Source: Metaphire vulgaris (Eukaryota > Annelida > Clitellata > Crassiclitellata > Megascolecidae). From it: a stretch of 64,000 bases of DNA. Below are positions 27,382-36,376 of this stretch, piece after piece. Position 1 is the stretch's first letter, and every line of letters starts with the position of its first letter. Below the pieces are notes generated by a model. The model was given only the letters and a program-made list of their open reading frames with translations, made no database searches and was not told where the DNA came from. Location: contig CM030863.1 of the NCBI GenBank assembly GCA_018105865.1, positions 1,243,001-1,307,000 on the forward strand, read 5' to 3'. The position numbers and the translations under genes are program-made.

Positions 27382-27710
27382 ACAGTGTTTATTCTAGCCA
27401 CCTTGACATTGGGGGGATTTTGAAATGTTTGGGGGACAAGGTTTGACGTCTCAAAAATCTTGACGAGCAAAAAAGGTAATCTCCCCATAAAAATGTGGTG
27501 ACGAGCAAAAAGATCATCAGCCCGTTTTCCCTTCTTAAACGCTCTGTGACAATCTTCCTTATTTTTCCCCTCTCCAAAAAATTAAAAAACCCCGTCGCCA
27601 CTCTTTAGAAGGGAAATTTCCATCTCCCCATGCAACATATAAAAAATGGGGGGGGGGATTTTTCATTTGGGGGGAATCCCCTCCCCCAAAAGGGCATAGA
27701 ATAAAAACTG
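27382..27710. mobile_element. hAT-like MITE, GTGTTTATTCTAG family
   Basis: CAGTGTTTATTCTAG on the left, ATAGAATAAAAACTG on the right. The octamer attttagc flanks it at 27374-27381 and 27711-27718. The interior has the GACGAGCAAAAAAGGT motif twice. Confidence 0.85.
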
Positions 27711-27894
27711 ATTTTAGCCTCGTGAACAAACCGGCTTTAAAATTAAACAGCAGAAAGCAGGCTCAAGTTCGGATCTTATTGTACCCATCAGGACCTATCT
27801 ATATAGGGCAGGGTTATTCAATAAAATCTTATGCAAGCGGGGGCGAAAGAGGGCAGAATGACTTTCACACAGGCAGTAACTAATGCCTCCTAAG

Positions 27895-28175
27895 CAGTGT
27901 TTAATCTAGACTCCTGGACTCCGGGGGGAACTGAAAAAGCCGGGGGGAACTGACAAAGCCGGGGGAATTCTGCTAGGGGCCGCTGTTAGTCCATGTAGTA
28001 TTCCAAAATTTCCGGGGGAATTTGAAATTTCCGGGGGAAAGGACAATTTTCCCCCGGAAACGGCACAAATTCGCAGACATTTGACAGGCAACAGATTTCT
28101 GAAAGACTTTGTATAGTGTCGTTTCAAATGGCTCACCATTTTTCGGGGAATTTCGAATGCTCTAGAATAAAATTG
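27895..28175. mobile_element. Diverged GTGTTTATTCTAG-family MITE
   Basis: CAGTGTTTAATCTAG start and CTAGAATAAAATTG end, interior rich in CCGGGGGAA motifs. No target duplication is recognisable. Confidence 0.6.
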
Positions 28176-29346
28176 AGGCAGAATATATTGACAATTCTAG
28201 AACGGTTTGACTCAGCTAAGCTGGGGACACAGGAAAATGTGCTTTTAATTTGTTTCATCACTCTTCTGAAGTTTGCATATCCATAGCCTACTGTAGCACT
28301 AATCCTTGCATTGTCCAATGTCAAACAGGCACTAGCGTCGCCACGGGGTGGCAAATGGGGGCAAGTGCCCCCCCAACCCACCTACCAGATTCGCGCAAAA
28401 CCGGTGAGAAAGTTTTCTGTGAAGAGGGGGGCAGGGGTGGGTAAGGAATCTGATACGCTAGCCCCTTTTGCCCCCAACCAAAAATTCCTGGCGACGCCAC
28501 TGCTACATACTGTATAGTGTATATATAGGCTAGGCCTATAAGTTATAGAAAACAGTTCATAAATAATAAAAATCAGGTAGGCCTAAGTAGAAAAACAAGA
28601 CAGTAATAAAATATTTCGTAGGCATTAGATATTAATAGTTTCGGTATCTTCTTGGGCCATTTCATACCCAAACGACTCGGATCTGGTCCGCCATCCGGAT
28701 AGGCCCTACCCAGGATTGAGGGTGGACCGTGGAAGTTTAATTGCTGATTCCATTGTTTTGGTTTTTGTAGAACCAAAGATAGCAGCTGTTGCGGACAAAC
28801 GGAAATTGGAACAGAATAATGAATTGATCCGTCAGAAGTCTGGTTCGTTAAAATTCATTTAAACGCAACAAGACTTTTAAGTGTAGGGCCTCGCATGGAA
28901 AATGTTAAGCCTAAATGATAGACCTTACTCTTACTTTGATATCGAAAAAAGGTGTTAAGCTCAAATGATAGACCGATTTGCCAGGGTCGCCCGACTCAGA
29001 AATTGGGGTTGTCTTTTTCCTGATATCAAAATTTCAACGTAGACGTACTAGAATCATTGTCTTTTGAGGACAGGCATGGAGACAATTAAATAATAACGAT
29101 TTCTAGACTAAAATTATTTTTAGCAGTAGAATTTCCAAAAATTAATTTTACCGTTAGTGCATCATCATTCTTAAAAAGGGTCAATAAAGGTTGAGAACTA
29201 GTTTATGAAAACATAGTTGGACCTCCATGCAACTAGATGCTTAGAAAAATAGTTGGACCTCCAACAGCCCCCCCCCTCTCTGCTTGGAACCGCCACTGCA
29301 TAACGCAGTCTACATTGCGGCTTTGTAAAATTTAGTACGTTATATC

Positions 29347-29647
29347 TAGTGTTTATTCTAGCCACCTTGACATTGGGGGTGAGATTGAAATGTTTGGGGG
29401 GAGGTTTGTTTCCCCAAAAACCTTGACAAGCAAAAAAAGGTCATTTTATATTTCATATCCTTCTTCAATGCTCTGACGGGAAAAGTTATAATCTTTATAT
29501 TTCCCCTCTTAAAAGAAACCCCCCTCACTCGTCACACTTTTGGGGAGAAATTTCCATCCCCCAATGCAACATATAGAAATTTTAGGGGGGAATTTTAAAA
29601 CTTTGTGGGGGGGGGAATTCCCCAGAGAAGGCCTAGAATAAACACTG
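29347..29647. mobile_element. hAT-like MITE, GTGTTTATTCTAG family, 3' of the CARD gene
   Basis: Ends TAGTGTTTATTCTAG and CTAGAATAAACACTG. Flanks gttatatc and attatatc agree at 7 of 8 with a one-base offset. On the minus strand its far end supplies AATAAA at 29355-29350, the first canonical polyadenylation hexamer seen after the stop at 29779. Confidence 0.8.
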
Positions 29648-29778
29648 CATTATATCTAATGTACATTATATCCAACACCATCCAAAATTATATTATACAT
29701 TGCGTACATTGCGGTACGTTATAACCGTGTATACGTTATAACGAAGTTCTAGGCCTAACAGTATTTCTGTAGTTCTCA

Positions 29779-30665
29779 TTACTCCTTAATCGCAAGAGAC
29801 AAAAAATTTTGTCCAACTCCGTGTATCAGTAAGAGTACATCCGCTGCGCATTGAATCCTGTACGGTTTTTCAAGTCCACTTCTCCTATCGGCGTTCTCAA
29901 TACTAAGTTCTGAGTCCAGCACAACGATCCCGTCTTCACAGCAGACGTAAAGCCGATCGCCGTCATCATCGAAAGTGAAACTGCCAAGAACCTTCAGCGA
30001 TTCCAAATCTTCCGACATCGAAAGCAGGACAGAGTTCTCCTCCTGGGAAAGTGTCCTGATCGGAGGACTAGATCCCAGATCAAGCCGGAACAGCCACTGT
30101 CCTCGCCTTGTAATTCTACCAATCCCGCCCGGATTCGGCTCAGCGCCGCCGTAGCTTACGATGAAGTCACCGTTCGAAGAAGCTTCCGCGACGTGGTGCG
30201 GATTCACGATCTGCTCCGGTAGCTCCAACATCACGTCCTGCGTTGCCTCCACGTTGTAACCTTCCAGCACGCTGGGCTTCCGTCTCAGAACAAGTACATC
30301 GTCGTTTCTGCCAACCGATAAGGAGCTGATCTGGTGGGTCGATCGATCCAACCATATCTTCGGGTCATGGATCTTTCCCTGCGGTCCAATTCCGACCTTC
30401 CAGACAATATTGTTGCTGTCGTCGGCGACGTAGAGACACTGGTTTTTGACGGACGCTGCCATGTGCGTTGGTGCTTTGATGTCTTGGAGTGACTCTTCCC
30501 CATCTTTTGTGCAATTTCTATCTTCATTGCAAGAGAACGACGTCAAAGTGTTGTCATCTTGACACACGATGAAGATCCTCTCCTCAAGCATCGCCATTCC
30601 AGAGATTTTCCGTCCGACGTTGGTAGGTGACGGTTGGAATGACCATTTGCAAAGTCTGCGACTGA
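29779..30665 (-). CDS. Terminal propeller exon of the CARD gene
   Basis: Acceptor TGATTTCAG, phase-1 entry (V-SRRLCKW). Blade-like segments NQCLYVADDSNNIVWKV, NPHHVAEASSNGDFIVSYGG, FTFDDDGDRLYVCCEDGIVV and EKPYRIQCAADVLLLI align one-to-one with the TRIM propeller exon 18761-17815. TAA stop at 29781-29779. Confidence 0.87.
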
Positions 30666-30687
30666 CTGAAATCACAACAGAACACAA

Positions 30688-30728
<41 letters not shown>

Positions 30729-30747
30729 GTCAGTCAGTCAGTCAGTC

Positions 30748-30791
<44 letters not shown>

Positions 30792-30800
30792 GTCAGTCAG

Positions 30801-30834
<34 letters not shown>

Positions 30835-31006
30835 CTTTTGCATCACGCCTTAGCTATAAAGGCCAACTACAAATTTGGGGAAAGATGCAATTGCTATAGG
30901 GATAGTTCCGTAACTGTGATCAGTACATAACAGTTCTCACACAGGGCAGGACCTACCAAGCCATATCTAAACCCTGCTATCATCATCATCGTCGTCGTCG
31001 TCGTCG

Positions 31007-31046
<40 letters not shown>

Positions 31047-33897
31047 ATAAAAATAACATTGAATGCACTGACCAAAGTCAACATCAGTGCTGTCCAAGTA
31101 GATGCTCTCTATCTTGAGGTCGACTTCTGACACAAGAAGACGGAACAGCGCGCCAAACACGTCTCTGAGTTTCTCTTCTCCGCTCAGTTTCTCCAGTTTG
31201 GCGACCGCCCTGCTCGACCGGCACCACAGCCACACCAGAACGCCTCCGTCCTGGCGGGCGCCGATGACCTCCATGCCTCCCATCTTCAACCGACTGAGGA
31301 ATCGCCACAGTTCTTCCGTCTTCGGAGAGGCTTGGCCGCGGTCGCACAGCTGGGCCAGCCGCGTCACCAGCTCCCGTTCAAGTTCACCGATGTTGCCGGT
31401 CGGACTGTGGACGATCTTGACTTTAACTGTCACTTGAAACACCAAATCACATCAAAACAGATATACGCACAATTCAAAATATGAAATATGCAAGAAAGTA
31501 AGCAAGTAAAATCTCGTGGATTTATATAGCACTTTTGGAGCAGTACATTATCAGCCGCTTATTCCAAGGTGCTTAGCCTTTCTTAAAAGAGTTATGGGAA
31601 AGGTGACTGATCAGCCAGGCAATGGGGTCAATATATCCAAAGGGCAGTGATGTCCTTCTCTCTCTTCTTTTCTCACTCTCTCTGCTTCTGCCTGCCTGTC
31701 AGTCTCTCTCCCACATGCACATGTATACAAGCACCGGTACACCATATGAATATGTTGTAATATGTTTCTTTCACATTAGACCCCTGCACGGGCCGACTTT
31801 TATGTTGTAAAATGTTTCTCCCGGCCCGTCACTCTTTTGGCGGCCCGGCCCATTTCATTGCTTTTTTTCTTTAGGGTCCGCCCGTTTCACATACACATGT
31901 ATATTATACCAGCCATATGAATATGTTGTAAAATGTTTCCCGGCCATACCCGGCCTGCTCATTTGCGATTACAATTTGCAACCTAACTTTTGGGAAATCA
32001 GTCATGATTCAGTTGACGTTTGAATAACAGTCTTCTTACTAAAATGTAGTGTCTACTGAAAACAACTCATAATGCAACAAAATTGAAGCCGATCGATAAA
32101 GTTTAAGCATTAGAATGCAAAAATAGTATGTTTCAATGGTGTCCGTGTCCAAAGCAGTGCGACGCTGTGTAATGGTTGCCCCAGCTGTACTAAATGACCG
32201 TTCACTCGCAGCACTGGTTTTCGCTGGAATTGCAAGGATTTGCCTTGCCACACTGTTCTAGAATGACTGTCTGTCTGTCTGTCTGTCTAAAGATTTCCAC
32301 GTAGTGACGACATCAAAGTATTTCAAACAATAGATTCAAGCGATCCTGGCACTTTCACAGGCCCCAACGCTAGTCACTAGAATAATAGTCGTATCTGGAC
32401 AAGAAGGACAATGCGACATCTTCCCATCACCTGTGTGTCATATAATCGGTCAGACTCTGCCTTTGAAGACTCTACGGATTAGAATTTCTTTCTCCCTACC
32501 TACTTATTCCCCAAATTACGTCATTCCATCTCTTGTGCGTTGGTCACAGTTTCATATCTGATGACTCCATTTATACATTTTACTGCACATCACTATAGGG
32601 GAGTTATTACATTCAGAGGGTGTTAATATTCTTCGTAGAATAAAGAGGTGGGGAGTATTTAATTACACAAGAAAGATGACTGGGTGATTCATCTTTAGGG
32701 GATTCATTTTAATTCGTTATAACGGAAACAATTGGCAAGTTCAAATTTGATCGGGATTTCCTTAATGGGTTAAACAGAGGACGGGCCGACGAATTTACAA
32801 AACAAATGATCTTCAATTAAAAGCACTCATCAGGCCCAGAATCCCGGCCCGGCCCGGCCCGTTTTATTTTGCAATCTTTTGAGCCCGGCCCGGCCCGGCC
32901 GCGGCCGGGCCGGCACCATTTTGGGCCGCCCGGCCCGTGCAGGGGTCTATTTCACATACACATGTATACAAGTACCAGTACACCGTATGAATATGTTGTA
33001 AAATGTTTCTCTTACATACACATGTATACAAGCACTGGTACACCATATGAATATGTTGTAATATGTTTCTTTCACATACACATGTATACAAGTACCAGTA
33101 CACCGTATGAATATGTTGTAAAATGTTTCTCTTACATACACATGTATACAAGTACCGGTACACCATATGAATATGTTGTAAAATGTTTCTTTCACATACA
33201 CATGTATACAAGTACTGGTACACCATATGAATATGTTGTAAAATGTTTCTTTCACATACACATGTATACAAGTACTGGTACACCATATGAATATTTTGTA
33301 AAATGTTTCTTTCACATACACATGTATACAAGTACAATCTATGAGTACGGTATGTTGTAAAGTGTTTCTTTTACTCACCACCTCCTTTCTCAGCTACATT
33401 GGCAACAACATTCTGGTCCGTTTCCCTCAGGCATCTGACGAACTTGTAGTAGTTTTCAACAGAGGACGCCCTGACGACGTTAACTAATTCGGCGTTTTTG
33501 TCGTTCTTGTTCTTCATGCTCCTGATATAACGCCTGCTGTCGTCCGATAGAATTCCAAGCGATGACAGCTTTGGGATGACGCTCGCCGGCTTGATGCACT
33601 CTCTGAAGAAATCTAAATTGTTTCTGACGATAGCGGCAACAATTTCCTTGTCGGTCATACACGCTGGGAAAGAACAGATAATAGTCGCAGATCACGCATT
33701 GGTACGTAATTGTACGGCGCATCTTCCCATCACCTGTGTGTCATATTAATCCTAAATGAGAATAGACATTTATGATAGTATCTCTATGCTTTTTATCCAA
33801 GGTTCTTTCTCTGTGGTTATTCTATATGCTTGCATCTCTTTGCCTATGTCTCAATGCTTATATCTCTATGCTTATATATGAACCAGTCAAGCAACAA

Positions 33898-33932
<35 letters not shown>

Positions 33933-34351
33933 GTGAGTTGTATGATAACAATTTAACAACATAAACTCACTTTTTAACTTTGAATGCACAAATGCACATT
34001 TTTACAGTCGCTAAAACATTGAGGCATTTTAATTATCAAATTTTACCAGAGCTAATATTTTCATAACTTGAAGCAAAGGAGAATACAAAGATCGAATTTA
34101 CAAAACAAATGATCTTCAATTAAAAGAAATTTAACTAAAAGACAGAATCGCAAAACTACACTTCATAATTCTAACCTTGGGAACCCCTTTCTTGAAATTC
34201 TGCTTCACATTCTGAATATAGGAAAAATACAGTTCACATTTTATTAATAAAACAAACCTTCACAAGTTTAGACAAGCTGCGCTGACCACTCCATCAATTT
34301 TACAGGGGTTTTCACACAGGCTAACTTAACCTCTTAAACCACTTAAAAACA

Positions 34352-34390
<39 letters not shown>

Positions 34391-35529
34391 TGCTGTGTTC
34401 AATATCTAAATTTCACTATGGTGTTTTAATAAAAAATTTCAAACATCAAGAAACTTGTATAATAGCTTAAGGCAGTCAGCTGGCTTTCCCCCCCCCCATA
34501 GTCTGTTTTGCTGTTTTGGACTGATCCCTGGAATTGAGCTTTTGGACTTTTGCAGATTGATTTGGAATACCATCAATTGATACCTTAGGTGCATTATAAC
34601 TGGTGCTATAAAAGTGCATAATAATTATTTGCATTACTTATGCTGTGCAATGCCTTTAAAAGAAATCAACAAGAAATTCCAATTGCAATTCTAAGTGGAA
34701 AATCTGGTAGATTCTTACTTTTCACTGATTCAGATCCAGAACTTTGCTCTATTTCTGAAATAAAACGAAAAATACACTCACAAATCCACATAATTCATAA
34801 TTGCGATCCTCTTCCTATCTTCCATTGTGCATCATTGAGCACTTATCTAATCTACATTAAATTAGTAAGTAAGTACTGGAAATTATGCACAACACCCAGT
34901 GATCGAACTGCTCGGGGGATGGTGGGATCAACTCCCCTGAGGTCGAAGCCAAATCCCTAATGTAGGATGGACTAAGGAAAGTACTGGCAATCGAAAATAT
35001 GTCCAACTGACACCTATAACATCCTGTCTCAGAAACGCGTTCTCGCACAAATCTCGATGGATCTGTCACTTTTGTTCCCATTGGTGTAGCCAAGACGAAC
35101 CCTATTGGTGCACCCTCCTATCCTGCAACCCCGGCTGTGCCCCTGTTTGTGACTGTCTGTTAGAATGCGTGTTGTACCCATTTGAGAACAGATTTCCATT
35201 GTTTGAGACTTTGTTTCCTTTGTCGCCGTCAACTCCATAGGCTCTGTTTCACCTGAAGCATAAATTGCATGTTTACTCCAAATGGCAGACAAAATCAAAA
35301 TACTTTGCACGAGTGTTAACTGATCAAATGACATAAATATCTGGGAACACATTTCAAACAAACATTGAATCTCAACTACTGAGATGTTAGACACGAAGCG
35401 TTAAAAAATGAGAAAATAATACTCACGTCGCAGCTGAGAGCACAGTTTTTGAAAGTGTTCGTCGAATGTTTTATCACGAAGCTCTTCCCCTTCAAAATTA
35501 AAACTCAGTGCATTGTAAACAAAAGACAT
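29779..35529 (-). CDS. CARD / TRADD-N-like / NHL-propeller protein (complete 4-exon model)
   Basis: Exons 35529-35427, 33663-33379, 31426-31073 and 30665-29779 give 1629 bp and 542 residues. All three introns are phase 1 with GT-AG borders. Residues 1-34 form a short leader (MSFVYNALSFNFEGEEL). About 37-127 is a CARD-type death-fold domain (RNNLDFFRECIKPASVIPKL...CLRETDQNVVANVAEKGGG). About 131-246 resembles the N-terminal domain of TRADD (FLSRLKMGGMEVI, VLVWLWCRSSRAVAKLEKL, LRDVFGALFRLLVSEV). About 250-542 is a propeller paralogous to that of the neighbouring TRIM protein. CARDs recruit other CARD proteins in apoptotic and innate-immune complexes, so an adaptor or receptor with a propeller sensor is plausible. 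The TRADD-N call rests on pattern likeness by eye. An in-frame TAA lies just upstream of the ATG. Confidence 0.82.
30666..31072 (-). repeat. 407-bp intron made largely of microsatellites
   Basis: (ATCA)n/(GTCA)n occupies 30690-30833, ending about 25 bp from the propeller acceptor. (CAT)n/(CGT)n occupies about 30977-31047, ending about 25 bp from the TRADD-N-like donor. Little unique sequence remains between. Confidence 0.88.
31073..31426 (-). CDS. TRADD-N-like exon (second of the locus)
   Basis: Acceptor AAGTGACAG, donor TTTG/GTCAGT, 354 bp, phase 1 both ends. Conserved-looking core: LWRFLSRLKMGGMEVIGARQ, GVLVWLWCRSS, LEKLSGEEKLRDVF. Paralogous to exon 36376-36011. Confidence 0.78.
31494..31650 (+). 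repeat. SINE-like dispersed repeat (copy of 11271 family)
   Basis: AAGTAAGCAAG, TCTCGTGGATTTATATAGCA, GCTTATTCCAAGG, GATCAGCCAGGCAATG and AAAGGGCAGTGATG in the same order as at 11271-11430. Lies in the CARD gene's second intron. Confidence 0.65.
31777..32949. mobile_element. Degraded hAT transposon with perfect inverted ends and 8-bp duplication
   Basis: Both ends carry TAGACCCCTGCACGGGCCG as a perfect 19-bp inverted repeat. The octamer tttcacat flanks both sides (31769-31776 and 32950-32957). A minus-strand fragment at 32251-32039 matches the hAT C-terminal dimerisation region (ARQILAIPAKTSAASERSFS, RRTALDTDTIET). The element landed in the 60-bp satellite array and split it. Short pieces of that satellite also occur inside the element at about 31803-31822 and 31888-31943. 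Confidence 0.92.
32039..32251 (-). pseudogene. hAT transposase C-terminal remnant
   Basis: The reading frame holds the signature IPA.TSAASERSFSTAG....RR of hAT transposase dimerisation domains. About 70 residues remain; the zinc-finger and catalytic parts are not recognisable, so the element is non-autonomous. Confidence 0.85.
32950..33361. repeat. 60-bp satellite array, about 7 copies
   Basis: Exact 60-bp period built around CACATACACATGTATACAAG, GTACACC, TATGAATATGTTGTAAAATG and TTTCT(T/C)T. One further unit lies at about 31700-31776, on the other side of the hAT insertion. Both strands stay open in long spurious reading frames because 60 is a multiple of three. Confidence 0.93.
33379..33663 (-). 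CDS. CARD exon (third CARD of the locus)
   Basis: Acceptor TTTCCCAG, donor GGTG/GTGAGT, 285 bp, phase 1 both ends. It encodes a complete six-helix CARD pattern ending CLRETDQNVVANVAEKGGG. A 60-bp satellite array lies directly downstream in the intron (to 33361). Confidence 0.85.
33664..35426. other. CARD-gene intron 1, no exon seen
   Basis: Contains (TCA)n at 33897-33932, (TTA)n at 34352-34388 and, next to it, a reverse copy of the AAGTGGTTTAAGAGG dispersed repeat. No conserved coding segment. Confidence 0.7.
35427..35529 (-). CDS. First coding exon of the CARD/propeller gene
   Basis: ATG followed by 34 codons and one base, donor CGAC/GTGAGT. An in-frame TAA sits two codons upstream. Any entry from an upstream exon in phase 1 meets a stop, so this exon must carry a start and imply its own promoter or 5' untranslated exon. 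Confidence 0.72.
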
Positions 35530-35814
35530 GATTTATAGCAAATTATCCACAGTCACTGAGAAAATGGTCAAAGACATATTATAATAAAAAGAAACACTTC
35601 TTTATGCCATTTGCCTTTTAAGAGGAAGGATGAATATAAGGTATGTTTCACGTGATGTTTGTGGCACGTGATATATTGTCATCCTCAGTATAATGACATT
35701 GTCATTGTCAAGTCAGATTTAAACACAATTCAAGGCAAAGTCAGGTGAAAATGTCTAAATTTTGAATAGTCCACCATAACTGGATCAAGGGTCATTGCTG
35801 AAACTAGAGAAGCC

Positions 35815-35935
35815 CAGATTATGCTTCTGGCCGATTATCGGCAGGCCGATTATCGGCAGGACGATTATCGGCAGGACGATTATCGACCGATTATCGGCTC
35901 CGAACAATTGGCCGATTAATCATAGATGCACCTCT
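35815..35935. repeat. GCCGATTATCGGC short tandem palindromes
   Basis: Four to five copies of CCGATTATCGGCAGG(A/C) followed by GGCCGATTAATCATAGATGCACC. Probably the end of a short inverted-repeat transposon; the other end was not found. Confidence 0.5.
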
Positions 35936-36010
35936 AATTGAAGCACAGCTCTAATGCATAGCATATAGATTCATCAGGGCATTTTAACATCGTGACAAAC
36001 ATTGACTCAC

Positions 36011-36376
36011 ATTCAAACCATCTTCTTGCGTTTTCCGCGTCGTCTTTGGCGATCTCAATGAGCAATACTTGTGCCCGACTGTTCCGAAGCAACTGGCTGA
36101 ACAACCAATCGAGGATCTCCTTCATCTCATCGTTGTCAACAATGGCGCATAAGTGATCGAATTCTTTCCTTTCGTAGCAGCAGACGTACAGGACGATGCT
36201 CTCTCCCTGCCTGACTGCCGCGACTTTTAGTAGCAGACGGGCAAATAGACGACTCAAGTGTGCCGAGTCTAGCGGAGCGTTTCTCTTGCGCAGCAATCGA
36301 GTCATCTCTTGGACTATTTCTACTTCTGCTTCTTCCGTATTCTGCGCCTGCTGTGTTGAATGAACTGCAACGAGGA
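36011..36376 (-). CDS. TRADD-N-like exon 1
   Basis: Acceptor TTGTTCACAG, donor GAAT/GTGAGT, 366 bp, phase 1 both ends. Same core as exon 31426-31073 (VRQGESIVLYVCCYERKEFDHL versus ARQDGGVLVWLWCRSSRAV). Confidence 0.76.

Noticed and set aside
32950..33361. Regular repeat spacing that could suggest a CRISPR array
   Set aside because: Units are contiguous with no unique spacers, and the genome is plainly eukaryotic.
32864..33381. Overlapping repetitive frames (CIHVYVKE and YLYTCVCE type)
   Set aside because: Produced by the exact 60-bp satellite period; open on both strands and no start or splice context.
35029..35394. 121-codon minus-strand frame between the CARD-gene exons
   Set aside because: No domain likeness, and no phase-1 splice pair that would include it; falls in an intron/5' region.
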